In this document: one piece after another, positions 6,726-13,534 of the stretch
Layout: each line of letters begins with the position of its first letter
Numbering within the stretch: position 1 is the first letter of the stretch
From: Nanobdellota archaeon
Lineage (GTDB): Archaea > Nanobdellota > Nanobdellia > SCGC-AAA011-G17 > GW2011-AR20
NCBI GenBank assembly: GCA_018819375.1
Contig: JAHJQH010000020.1
Location: 1 to 15,633 of the forward strand
Length of the DNA: 15,633 nt
Direction: 5' to 3'
The notes under the pieces: generated by a model
What the model saw: only the letters and a program-made list of their open reading frames with translations
What the model was told of the DNA's origin: nothing
Databases searched by the model: none
Position numbers and translations under genes: made by a program

Positions 6726-7199
6726 ATGACTTTAAAAGAAGAAAGATTAGAAAAGAAGGCAGAAAAGGTAGTAGGAAAGTTAATAGGTAGATTAAGAGAT
6801 ACAGAAGTAGAAGACTGGACTCACAAACAGGATCAAATTTTTGGCGAGTGTGACCCTAACTACCACAGATATCTGGAACATAAAATCCATTATCTAGAAC
6901 ATAAAATAAAAATTAGCGAAATATGGGAGGATGGTTTTAGCTCAGATATGGGCGATACTCCTTCATATGTAAGACACTGCATAGAAGTAGACAAGTTTTA
7001 TTCTGGTCCTCATGAAAAACTTCGGGGATTAGTGCTTTATTTACTTTCAAAGTACAATAAAAGAAGGGATATAAAACGTAAAGAAGAAAAAAGAAGAGAT
7101 GATAAAAAACGCGAAGAAGCAGTAAGAAAATTAGAAAGGGAACTTAAAAACCCACTGATAGCACAACCACCCACACGCCAAGACCAACAACCAAAATAA
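6726..7199 (+). CDS. Unknown charged coiled-coil protein, second gene of the TrmB-linked pair
   Basis: A 157-aa protein starting one base after the previous stop (TAA-A-ATG), so the two are probably co-translated. The ends are highly charged and helical: KEERLEKKAEKVVGKLIGRL at the start, and a long Lys/Arg/Glu helix (about 115-145, including KRKEEKRRDDKKREEAVRKL) with a proline/glutamine tail. The middle has an internal repeat RYLEHKIHYLEHKIK from a 21-nt imperfect duplication. The family is not recognised. The basic helix could bind nucleic acid or its partner, but nothing specific supports either. Confidence 0.7.
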   Translation: MTLKEERLEKKAEKVVGKLIGRLRDTEVEDWTHKQDQIFGECDPNYHRYLEHKIHYLEHKIKISEIWEDGFSSDMGDTPSYVRHCIEVDKFYSGPHEKLRGLVLYLLSKYNKRRDIKRKEEKRRDDKKREEAVRKLERELKNPLIAQPPTRQDQQPK

Positions 7200-7216
7200 T
7201 CTAATAACCAATTAAC

Positions 7217-8043
7217 TCACTTTCTATTTTTCCCCAAAGGAAACTTCCCAACATATGATTTAATCACATTCTCAAAAAAACCAAGAGCATCCATTGAGAA
7301 ATCAACCAATTCTTCAGGATTATGATAAACTCCATCATATTCAATATGATTATTATACAACCATTTGATTCTTTCAAGTGGCTCAATATCAAGATTAGGA
7401 AATGTTGAAGACAAAATCTCCAAAGAAGAAAATCTGCTCGCTCTTAAGTTTCTGTCAATCAAATACATTATCTGCTTAGGAACACCACTAACCGCGCTAA
7501 GAAGAGTATCAAACTTATTTAAAAATTCACCATAATCATTTCTCCTGTTATGCTCAGAAAGTAATATGCTTAATCTGGCCTTGCGCAAGTTATGGGATAA
7601 TACGCCTTCAGTAGAATCTTTAAATCTAAAATAATTTATTCTATCTCTATAATCAGGACCAACAAGAATTTTTGCATCTGAACTAAGATGGTTGCGAAAA
7701 TCTTCAGTCAAGGAATTAAACCTCCCGTCCTTTGCAACACCCAAATCAAGAGGACAAACCTGAAGTTTAATCTTCTTATCACCTAATGCATCAGCAAAAA
7801 CAACAGAAATCTGCCTAAACAACTTTTTATCAGTCACAAAACATTCAGGAAATATCAAAAAAAGTCCTGGTCACTAACCCCAAAATTACAATCTCCATCT
7901 CTAAAAAAAGAGCCGTGCCCCATCAAGCTCAATCCCATCTCTCCAGATTCCATTAATCTGGAAACAAGTTTATCACAAACTTCATAATACTGCCTTTTGG
8001 TAGGTCTCGGAATGTCATATCCAGGATGATTCATTTTTCCCAT
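7217..8043 (-). pseudogene. Nucleotidyltransferase-fold protein split by a -1 frame change
   Basis: Two consecutive frames together encode one protein of about 275 aa. The first (8043 to 7855) holds the pol-beta-type active site GHGSFFRDGDCNFGVSDQD (GS...SDxD) and runs into TGA right after GAC TTT TTT. The second (7858 to 7217) continues LIFPECFVTDKK and supplies the third-carboxylate strand IKLQVCPLDLGV, then a helical region (LRKARLSILLSEHNRR, IKWLYNNHIEYDG). A -1 slip on the T7 run, or one extra T, joins them exactly. The substrate is unknown. The ATG at 8043 overlaps the preceding stop (TGATG), indicating coupling. It could be a broken gene, a sequencing error or a programmed slip. The second part lacks its own good start (only TTG). 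Confidence 0.7.
7857..7863 (-). other. T7 slippage site followed by a stop codon
   Basis: On the coding strand, seven T are followed by GA. In frame 0 this is TTT TTT TGA. Slipping back one base after the second TTT gives TTG ATA TTT and the downstream frame. This heptamer is a permissible -1 ribosomal or transcriptional slippage sequence, and also a common place for sequencing indels. Confidence 0.7.
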
Positions 8044-8507
8044 CAATTAAGCAAACTAGAAAAAATTATAAACATAACCCCTCCAAAAAACACCCAAAAC
8101 AATAGCCAGTCAACCAACCCGCCAGACCTGACAAACCCACGCACCTTTTTTCTAAAAGGATAAAACAAGTAAATTCCTTGTTTTGTAAAACAATCCAAAA
8201 ACAAGTGAGACAAGTAGCCAATCAAAAGACCAACAGAAACTATTCCCACTACTCCAAACATTAAAACACTCAAAATCAAGACCATCCAGACAGAGTGGAT
8301 AAAACCACGATGACCAAAAGCAAAACTAACAATCTCAGAAACAACACCGCTCTTGCGGCCAACCCAGCTTTGGGGAATATCAATATCAGGAATCACGCCG
8401 CCAACACCAGCAAGCAACATCCACAACCACGCATTTCCAGACCCAAGATATCTAAACGAAACCAGCCCAACCAATATTGCAAAAACCAAATGAGTCCTAT
8501 GCCTCAA
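8043..8507 (-). CDS. YdjM-type membrane-bound metal-dependent hydrolase
   Basis: A 154-aa membrane protein of the YdjM/DUF457 family. Conserved histidine and acidic residues are seen in order: RTHLVFA near the start, GGVIPDIDIPQS at about 36-47, FGHRGFIHSVW at about 64-74, GYLSHLFLDCFTKQGIYLFYPF at about 97-118. Four hydrophobic spans lie between or after these. The family is presumed to act on a membrane or lipid substrate; none is proven. The start is the TTG at 8507 inside the end of the RPA gene (11-nt overlap); no in-frame ATG fits. It ends in TGATG shared with the next gene, so it belongs to a tightly coupled operon. Confidence 0.85.
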   Translation of the reverse strand: MRHRTHLVFAILVGLVSFRYLGSGNAWLWMLLAGVGGVIPDIDIPQSWVGRKSGVVSEIVSFAFGHRGFIHSVWMVLILSVLMFGVVGIVSVGLLIGYLSHLFLDCFTKQGIYLFYPFRKKVRGFVRSGGLVDWLLFWVFFGGVMFIIFSSLLN

Positions 8508-9459
8508 CTTGACTAGCCATCCCCTTTAAAATTTCTTTTGGATTCAACTCACTAAAAGAATTAGCATTAAATTCTATCCTGTCGCCAAAAACATTTTTCA
8601 CGACTCTTCCACTGATTCTGACCTGCATGCCCATCATATCATCTTTAATTTGCTCAAAATTATCACTCTTCAAAAGCTCACCAGCCAGTTCTCCAAAAAC
8701 AGCAACTCTGATGTTCCCACCCCCATCATCAAGATAAAAATTCAAAACTTTTGATTCTTTCTTGTTAATCTTTCCGTGAACACTGCAAGTATATCCGCCA
8801 TTCTCAAAACTGACTTTGCGTCTGCACTCAGAACAGCAGTCATAAGTTTTAGGCTCAAAAACCTGCACTATCGTACCGCAAATATCTGCATTTTCATTCT
8901 CATTAAGTTCAGATATTTTCTTAAGAGGCCTGAAAAAGTTCATATTCACCTCACCAACATCTTCATCAACACCAACAATAACCCTGCCCTTATTTCCCAA
9001 ATGAACTTCAGGAAAACCATTATTATCCTTTGAATAAGCATTTTCTATTCTCACCACCACGCCCTCAGCAATTCTGCCTTCCTCAATTTCCTTGATATGG
9101 TTAGTATCCCAAAGTGTGACTCTTATTACGCCAGAATCATCACCAATCAGGAAACTTCCAACCTTCCCTTCCCGCGTGTCTGTCTTAAAATTCCTGACTT
9201 CATAAACCCTGACGACCTTCCCGACCAAGTCAACATTCATCATGCCAGCAACTATTCTCTTGATTTTAATGTTCTTGATAAAATCCTCAAAAACTTTCAC
9301 TTTCATTTCATTGGCAACAATATGAGCAGCCCCTTCCCGGCTCACCAAATCAGACAATTGAGAAAGTTTATTATCCACTTTTTTATCAATCTCTTTCTTG
9401 CTGACACCTGTCTTCTTCACAATAATGTCTATAATCTCGTCATAGTTCATTCCAATCAT
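8497..9459 (-). CDS. Archaeal replication protein A-like single-stranded DNA-binding protein
   Basis: A 320-aa protein. The N-terminal 70 residues are helical (EIIDIIVKKTGVSKKEIDKKV). A first OB fold follows (about 72-165: DLVGKVVRVYEVRNFK, GVIRVTLWDTNHIKEIEEG). A second OB fold (about 185-310) carries an inserted zinc finger with CSEC and CSVHG (C-x2-C, C-x2-H), then SKVLNFYLDDGGGNIRVAVFGE. This architecture matches archaeal RPA41-type proteins that coat ssDNA in replication and repair. The ATG at 9459 overlaps the upstream stop as ATGA; an ATG three codons later is also possible. The downstream hydrolase starts inside its last codons. Confidence 0.9.
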   Translation of the reverse strand: MIGMNYDEIIDIIVKKTGVSKKEIDKKVDNKLSQLSDLVSREGAAHIVANEMKVKVFEDFIKNIKIKRIVAGMMNVDLVGKVVRVYEVRNFKTDTREGKVGSFLIGDDSGVIRVTLWDTNHIKEIEEGRIAEGVVVRIENAYSKDNNGFPEVHLGNKGRVIVGVDEDVGEVNMNFFRPLKKISELNENENADICGTIVQVFEPKTYDCCSECRRKVSFENGGYTCSVHGKINKKESKVLNFYLDDGGGNIRVAVFGELAGELLKSDNFEQIKDDMMGMQVRISGRVVKNVFGDRIEFNANSFSELNPKEILKGMASQVEA

Positions 9460-10178
9460 ATCACAATTTCCCTTCCCTGCTCAGCAGCATTGATTTTAAA
9501 CTTAAAAAGGGGTTTTTTCATTTCAATCACACCCCCAGAGATAATTGGAATTTCTTCATTCAAGAGGTCATAAGAAAAATAAGTAATACCATCAGCAACT
9601 CCGTCATTTTTAAGGCCATCAAAACCAGCTACGCACCCATCAAAATCACTTTGCCTCAAACAGTTTTTTACCTTCTCCTTTAACACCACAAGTTTAGTAA
9701 AACTAAAACCAGCATCCTGCTCAAAAAAAGGTTCAACAGCATAATCAATTTCTGCCTTGCCAGCCTGCCTCTTGTACTCAATCTTTTCCAGATTGACAAA
9801 AACATTGTCCCCATTTAACCGAACATCCTCAACAACTCCGCATAATCCTGTTTCTTCCTTCAAATAAACAATGAAATCATTCTCGAAATCAGGTTCACAA
9901 TCATCTCCAAATTTCCATTCACTATCACACTCGCTCAACACTCCACCCTCAGAAAAAAATCTCTCAACAGCCCTGTACTCAGCATACCTCACGCAGGTTT
10001 CAAGATAAAACAAGTCTCCTTCAGCATCCTCGTAAATCTTGACAAGCCCGACATAAGGCTCTCCAACATCAAAACTAGCCTTGCCTCTTTCAGCATTAAA
10101 AATAAAAAAAGTATATGTAAACAAAACAATAACTAGGAAAACAAACACAGGCATGAATATTCCTCTTTTATTCATCAT
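9456..10178 (-). CDS. Pilin-like secreted or membrane-anchored protein of unknown function
   Basis: A 240-aa protein. The N-terminus is NKRGIFMPVFVFLVIVLFTY: a short basic head, then one 20-residue hydrophobic helix. It resembles class III (type IV pilin-like) signal anchors found in DPANN surface proteins, though no clean cleavage site can be fixed. The rest is acidic with paired cysteines (about positions 62, 84, 93, 113, 182, 191) that could form disulphides outside the cell. An ATG three bases downstream (10175) is equally possible; GGAG precedes both closely. It is the first gene of an operon with RPA, overlapping it by four bases. A functional link to RPA is not evident. Confidence 0.7.
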   Translation of the reverse strand: MMNKRGIFMPVFVFLVIVLFTYTFFIFNAERGKASFDVGEPYVGLVKIYEDAEGDLFYLETCVRYAEYRAVERFFSEGGVLSECDSEWKFGDDCEPDFENDFIVYLKEETGLCGVVEDVRLNGDNVFVNLEKIEYKRQAGKAEIDYAVEPFFEQDAGFSFTKLVVLKEKVKNCLRQSDFDGCVAGFDGLKNDGVADGITYFSYDLLNEEIPIISGGVIEMKKPLFKFKINAAEQGREIVI

Positions 10179-10200
10179 CTCCTAATAGAACCCCCCCTCA

Positions 10201-10212
10201 TTCATAAATGTT
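10201..10212 (-). promoter_or_regulatory. Possible TATA box of the pilin-like/RPA operon
   Basis: The minus strand reads AACATTTATGAA about 29 nt before the ATG at 10178. The match to a TATA box is moderate, but the distance is right and no better box lies nearby. Confidence 0.35.
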
Positions 10213-10249
10213 TTGCTTCTCCAAACAATATGTTCCAGTCTAAAAGTAA

Positions 10250-10260
10250 ATATTTAAAAA
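10250..10260 (+). promoter_or_regulatory. TATA box of the aIF2-beta operon
   Basis: ATATTTAAAAA is centred about 28 nt before the ATG at 10283, predicting a leaderless transcript. Confidence 0.55.
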
Positions 10261-10282
10261 CACATACCTATTCAGTAATCAA

Positions 10283-10693
10283 ATGGAATCATACGAGAAT
10301 CTCTTAAAACAAGCATATGAAGGGCTTCCGGAGAAAACAAAGGAAAAAACGAGATTTGAAATCCCAAAAGCAATAGGTCACATCCAAGGGAACAAGACAG
10401 TAATCTCAAATTTCGTTGCAATAGCCAGTATGTTAAGAAGAGATCAAAAACACTTGTTGAAATACTTGTTAAGGGAATTAGCAACACCAGGAAGCATAGA
10501 CGGCCAGAGGCTGGTTCTGGGAAGAAAAGTATCACCTTCATTAATAAATTCAAAAATAAATCAGTATGTTGAAGAGTTCGTGATTTGTCCGGAATGCAAA
10601 AAGCCGGATACGGAAATAAAAAAAGAAGAAAGAGTACTGATATTAAAATGCCATGCATGCGGTGCCAAGCACACCATCAAGACAAGAATCTAA
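10283..10693 (+). CDS. Translation initiation factor aIF2 subunit beta
   Basis: A 136-aa protein. The N-terminal helix (about 1-20) is the part that contacts the gamma subunit. The alpha/beta core follows (IPKAIGHIQGNKTVISNF, RRDQKHLLKYLLRELATPGS, GRKVSPSLINSKINQYVEEFV). The C-terminal zinc ribbon has CPEC (about 106-109) and CHAC (about 124-127). Length and order are normal for archaea. The protein is part of the aIF2 heterotrimer, which brings initiator tRNA to the ribosome. A 21-nt duplication covers its last six codons and stop, so a second in-frame stop follows seven codons later. It heads an operon with DUF424 and NMD3-like genes. Confidence 0.95.
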   Translation: MESYENLLKQAYEGLPEKTKEKTRFEIPKAIGHIQGNKTVISNFVAIASMLRRDQKHLLKYLLRELATPGSIDGQRLVLGRKVSPSLINSKINQYVEEFVICPECKKPDTEIKKEERVLILKCHACGAKHTIKTRI

Positions 10694-10716
10694 AACATCA
10701 AGACAAGAATTTGAAA
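10675..10716 (+). repeat. 21-nt tandem duplication spanning the aIF2-beta stop codon
   Basis: CATCAAGACAAGAAT occurs at 10675-10689 and again at 10696-10710, exactly 21 nt apart, with similar flanks. The second copy keeps the frame, encoding IKTRI followed by TGA, so it duplicates the C-terminal codons together with a stop. Confidence 0.75.
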
Positions 10717-10745
10717 AAACAAAGAAAAAGAATTTAAAAACTAAG

Positions 10746-11042
10746 ATGCCCATCTGCCTAAAAGTCCATAAGACACAAGAAAGAGAGGTAATCTCCCTGT
10801 GTGATCAAGATCTGATAGGAAAAAAGTTTGAGCAAGATGAGTTGCAGTTGGACATAAAAAAAGGATTCTACAAAGGAAAAATCTTCTCATATCAGGAGCT
10901 ATTGAAGATAATGGAAAAAGCAAGAAACATAAACGCAGTGGGAAAAGAGTCCGTCTCTTTTCTCTTAAAAAACAATTTGATAAAAATCTCACAAATAAGA
11001 AAGATTCAGGGTGTTCCAATCGCAAACATTTTTATGCTCTAA
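10746..11042 (+). CDS. DUF424 family protein
   Basis: A 98-aa protein matching the archaeal DUF424 pattern: CLKVHKTQEREVISLCDQDL, then GKKFEQDELQLDIKKGFYKG, a helix (LLKIMEKARNINAVGKESV) and the C-terminal RKIQGVPIANIFML. This small family is found next to translation genes in archaea; its biochemical role is not known. The ATG at 10746 starts the family motif; an earlier in-frame ATG at 10653 would run through the aIF2-beta end with low-complexity sequence and is rejected. Its stop is one base before the next ATG (TAAGATG), so the two are probably coupled. Confidence 0.85.
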   Translation: MPICLKVHKTQEREVISLCDQDLIGKKFEQDELQLDIKKGFYKGKIFSYQELLKIMEKARNINAVGKESVSFLLKNNLIKISQIRKIQGVPIANIFML

Positions 11043-11043
11043 G

Positions 11044-11349
11044 ATGCCAAAAGATTATTCAAACAGGGATTATTACGAAGCAGTTCTTCAGGTTAGACCA
11101 GGCAAAAAAGAAGTTCTGGATTATATCCAAAAACAAATAAACAACAAACCAGGTATGTTTATAGCAAAGGTAATAGAATTAAAAACAGGAGTAGACCTCT
11201 ATTTTCCAGATAGGAAATTCACAGCTCAGTTAGCAAAAAAATTAAAAAAAGTATTTAAGGCAAAAATAACTGTTTCAAGAAAATTATTCACCCAGGACCG
11301 GTTAACCTCAAAAATGGTCTATCGAATGACTTATTGTGTTCGTATCTAA
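11044..11349 (+). CDS. Short NMD3-like domain protein
   Basis: A 101-aa protein aligning with the middle part of archaeal NMD3 proteins: YYEAVLQVRPGKKEVLDYI, then MFIAKVIELKTGVDLYF, AQLAKKLKKVFKAKITVSRKL and TQDRLTSKMVYRMTYCVRI. NMD3 is a 60S export and assembly factor in eukaryotes, and archaeal members are thought to act on the large subunit. The N-terminal CxxC zinc ribbons of NMD3 are absent here and are not seen in the preceding gene, so this is a minimal version or one half of a split protein. The ATG at 11044 is chosen because it lies one base after the DUF424 stop. Confidence 0.7.
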   Translation: MPKDYSNRDYYEAVLQVRPGKKEVLDYIQKQINNKPGMFIAKVIELKTGVDLYFPDRKFTAQLAKKLKKVFKAKITVSRKLFTQDRLTSKMVYRMTYCVRI

Positions 11350-11402
11350 CTCTTTTCTTAATCAAAACTCCAAAACTTAATCAAAACCTCAAAAAATCCC
11401 AA

Positions 11403-11412
11403 CATTTAAAAA
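11403..11412 (+). promoter_or_regulatory. TATA box of the aIF1A-KH operon
   Basis: CATTTAAAAA is centred about 34 nt before the ATG at 11442, leaving a leader of only a few bases (TTAGGAAT). Confidence 0.45.
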
Positions 11413-11441
11413 CACGCATTCTTCATTCTTAGTTTAGGAAT

Positions 11442-11798
11442 ATGCAAAACAGGCCAAGTTACAAAGGGAAAAAGAAAAACAAGCGAAACACAGGGGAAGA
11501 ACCAATCATAAAGGTCAGAACCCCAAGAAACAATGAAGTAATCGGAATAGTGGAACAAAGGCTTGGAGGAAGCAGGATGACAGTGAGATGCCTGGACGGA
11601 AAAACAAGAAACTGCAGGATTCCAGGGAGATTAAAAAGAAGACTTTGGGTAAGGGAAGGAGATACGGCTCTGATTCAACCGTGGGAGTTTGAACAAGAAA
11701 AAAAAGGGGACGTTATCTTTGTCTACAAGAAAAATCAGGTGGAATGGCTAAGCAAAAGGGGATTCCTGAAAGGGCTTAATGAATTTGAAGAATTCTAA
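11442..11798 (+). CDS. Translation initiation factor aIF1A
   Basis: A 118-aa protein. After a basic tail (about 1-20), the S1-like OB fold covers about 35-100: NEVIGIVEQRLGGSRMTVRC, DGKTRNCRIPGRLKRRLWVREGDTALI and WEFEQEKKGDVIFVYKKNQVEWL. These are the hallmark segments of eIF1A/aIF1A, which binds the A site of the small subunit during initiation. The length is normal for archaea. It is followed two bases later by a KH-domain gene. In many archaea a RIO1 kinase gene sits between these two and is absent here. Confidence 0.95.
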   Translation: MQNRPSYKGKKKNKRNTGEEPIIKVRTPRNNEVIGIVEQRLGGSRMTVRCLDGKTRNCRIPGRLKRRLWVREGDTALIQPWEFEQEKKGDVIFVYKKNQVEWLSKRGFLKGLNEFEEF

Positions 11799-11800
11799 CA

Positions 11801-12310
11801 ATGGAGCAATTAAAGATTCCAAAAGAAAGGATCGCTTGTTTGATAGGAACAAAAGGCGAAACAAAAAAACTAATAGAAAAGACAACAAGAACAAGGATTC
11901 AAATTAGTTCTGAAGAAGGGGATATAATAATACGCTCAGAAGACCCGATAAAAGCATACCTCTGCAAGGAAATAATAAAAGCAATAGGCCGGGGATTCAA
12001 TCCAAAAATAGCACTCTCACTGACAGAAGAAGGAAACTATCTTGAAATAATAGAAATAAAGGAATTTGCAAGAAAAACAAAAAACGACTTGTCAAGGTTA
12101 AAATCAAGATTAATAGGAAAAAAAGGAAAAGCAAGGGAAGAAATAGAAAAATTAAGCAACACGAAGCTTTCAGTTCATGGAAAAACAGTTTGCATAATAG
12201 GAAAACAAGAAGAATTGATGACAGCAAGACAGGCAATAATAAAACTCCTGCAAGGAGCAAAACATCAAAATGTTTATTTCTACATAAAAAGACACGCAGC
12301 AAGGGAGTAA
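11801..12310 (+). CDS. KH-domain RNA-binding protein, Dim2/Pno1-like
   Basis: A 169-aa protein with two KH domains. The first has IPKERIACLIGTKGETKKLI (about 6-25, GxxG loop GTKG) followed by TRTRIQISSEEGDIIIRS. The second has RLIGKKGKAREEIEKLSNT (about 105-125, GKKG) and LSVHGKTVCIIG. The C-terminus QGAKHQNVYFYIKRHAARE is typical of archaeal Dim2/Pno1 homologues, which bind the 3' end of 16S rRNA during small-subunit maturation. Co-transcription with aIF1A fits a role at the small subunit. Confidence 0.9.
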   Translation: MEQLKIPKERIACLIGTKGETKKLIEKTTRTRIQISSEEGDIIIRSEDPIKAYLCKEIIKAIGRGFNPKIALSLTEEGNYLEIIEIKEFARKTKNDLSRLKSRLIGKKGKAREEIEKLSNTKLSVHGKTVCIIGKQEELMTARQAIIKLLQGAKHQNVYFYIKRHAARE

Positions 12311-12325
12311 ACTCAAAACAAAAAG

Positions 12326-12335
12326 GTTTTAATAA
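12326..12335 (+). promoter_or_regulatory. TATA box of the tandem paralogue pair
   Basis: GTTTTAATAA is centred about 27 nt before the ATG at 12357, predicting a leaderless transcript. Confidence 0.4.
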
Positions 12336-12356
12336 TCCTAAAACATACTTTTCCAT

Positions 12357-12839
12357 ATGATAGGCCAAGAAATAAGGATTACTCCAGGATCAGGGATAGT
12401 CATTCATCACAAGGGAGAGTTCAATTTAGATCAGGTCTACAACAAGGCAAAATCCTGGATTGATTCTATGAGATATGACTTAACAGAAAAAGAGCACACA
12501 ATCAAGAAGTACCCAGATCTTGATGAAACCATAATCAGCCTGATAGCAGAAAGAGAAATAGATGACTATGCAAAATTTAGCATTCAGACAAATTTTCTCG
12601 TAAGGGACAAGAATAAGAAATCAGGCAGTTGCAAGGGAAGAATAAAAATAAACATCATCTCAAAGATAGAATTAGACTACAAGAATAAATGGAAAAAAAC
12701 AAGAACAAGTTCAATTCTCTTCTATGTTTACAACAATTTCATAATACACAAGAAGATTAAGGAATACAAAACCAAGCTAACCAACGAATTCAATGATTAT
12801 AATAACCTAATAAAAGAGGTATTGGGTAAGTATACATAA
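12357..12839 (+). CDS. Unknown protein, first of two tandem paralogues
   Basis: A 160-aa protein that I do not recognise. It aligns along its length with the next gene: GIVIHHKGEFNLDQVYNKAKSW here against GIKLKWKGMLDLDLLYKEIKRW there. Both then have a charged segment with a KKYP or RKYP motif, beta strands before and after a short insertion (DDYAKFSIQTNFLV), KINIISKIELDY, and a final helical part (LFYVYNNFIIHKKIKEYKTKL). There is no membrane span or signal. An alpha/beta domain with an amphipathic C-terminal helix seems likely; function is unknown. Confidence 0.75.
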   Translation: MIGQEIRITPGSGIVIHHKGEFNLDQVYNKAKSWIDSMRYDLTEKEHTIKKYPDLDETIISLIAEREIDDYAKFSIQTNFLVRDKNKKSGSCKGRIKINIISKIELDYKNKWKKTRTSSILFYVYNNFIIHKKIKEYKTKLTNEFNDYNNLIKEVLGKYT

Positions 12840-12858
12840 GAGGGATATATAAGAGAAT

Positions 12859-13380
12859 ATGACAACCAACGAATATGTAACCCCCCCAAGAGGGATAAAG
12901 CTGAAATGGAAAGGTATGCTTGATTTGGATCTCTTATACAAGGAGATAAAAAGGTGGTTGGAAGACAAGGGCTTTTTTAAGGAACAAACTTCAGAAAAAA
13001 AATATACTGAAAGAAAGTATCCTGGGGGCATCAAAAATGTGTATATCAACTGGAAAAATGAAAACAAGGTCAGTGATTATTTTAGATACCACATAGATGT
13101 TGATTTTCTTTTGTTGGGTATCTCGGATGTTGAGCTTCAGCTGCCAGATGGAAATAAAAAGAAAGTTCAAAAAGGTGACTTTGAAATAAAAATAATGGCA
13201 TATGTCCAAACCGGAAGTGAGGAATGGGACAAAATGAAGGCCTTGGAAAAAATGTATTATAATCTGATAATAAGAAGGAGGTTAGAAGCATACCAAAGAG
13301 ACCTTTACGATAAAACCTACAAATTTCAGGTCATGATAAAAGACTTCTTCATTAAAGGAGAATTTGCCGAGGGTGGGTAA
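12859..13380 (+). CDS. Unknown protein, second of two tandem paralogues
   Basis: A 173-aa paralogue of the preceding gene with the same order: GIKLKWKGMLDLDLLYKEIKRW, KKYTERKYPGG, SDYFRYHIDVDFLL, KGDFEIKIMAYVQT, and YYNLIIRRRLEAYQRDLYDK near the end. Identity is modest, so the duplication is old. A TATA-like GATATATAAG lies only about 10 nt before the ATG, too close to drive this start, so transcription probably comes from the upstream gene. It could also give a shorter product from an ATG at 12916. The family is not recognised. Confidence 0.75.
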   Translation: MTTNEYVTPPRGIKLKWKGMLDLDLLYKEIKRWLEDKGFFKEQTSEKKYTERKYPGGIKNVYINWKNENKVSDYFRYHIDVDFLLLGISDVELQLPDGNKKKVQKGDFEIKIMAYVQTGSEEWDKMKALEKMYYNLIIRRRLEAYQRDLYDKTYKFQVMIKDFFIKGEFAEGG

Positions 13381-13398
13381 ACATTCAAAGACTTCGAG

Positions 13399-13449
13399 CT
13401 ATTCTCAACTCAACATTCAAACTATTCTCAAACTTCAGACTATTCTCAA
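13399..13449 (-). repeat. Short repeats downstream of the tRNA-Ile gene
   Basis: CTATTCTCAA occurs at 13399-13408, 13422-13431 and 13440-13449, and ACATTCAAA at 13381-13389 and 13413-13421. They lie between the 3' end of the tRNA pair and the convergent paralogue gene. No function is evident; they may be a worn tandem repeat. Confidence 0.5.
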
Positions 13450-13455
13450 AACCAA

Positions 13456-13531
13456 TGGGCCCGACCAGATTTGAACTGGCGATTTCCACGTTATCAGCGT
13501 GGCGCTCTGGACCAGGCTGAGCCACGGGCCC
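13456..13531 (-). tRNA. tRNA-Ile (anticodon GAU)
   Basis: 76 nt with a full cloverleaf: acceptor GGGCCCG/CGGGCCC, D stem GCTC/GAGC, anticodon stem CCACG/CGTGG around CTGATAA (anticodon GAT), T stem GCCAG/CTGGT with loop TTCAAAT, discriminator A. CCA is not encoded. There is no intron. Its 5' end lies only three bases from the 3' end of tRNA-Asn, so the two are one transcript. Confidence 0.95.
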
Positions 13532-13534
13532 ATA

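Noticed and set aside
7217..7858. The downstream nucleotidyltransferase frame as an independent gene
   Set aside because: Its only possible start is a TTG inside the T7 run, and it lacks the GS...SDxD active site that lies immediately upstream in the other frame.
10272..10658. A leucine/phenylalanine-rich leftward frame opposite aIF2-beta
   Set aside because: It is a mirror of an A-rich lysine-coding gene; such frames also appear opposite the RadA, KH and DUF424 genes.
10653..10745. N-terminal extension of the DUF424 protein from an earlier ATG
   Set aside because: The extension overlaps the aIF2-beta end, is low complexity and is lysine-rich. The family motif begins at the ATG at 10746.
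12845..12855. TATA box for the second tandem paralogue
   Set aside because: GATATATAAG lies only about 10 nt before the ATG, so a start site about 26 nt downstream would fall inside the gene. Read-through from the upstream gene is more likely.
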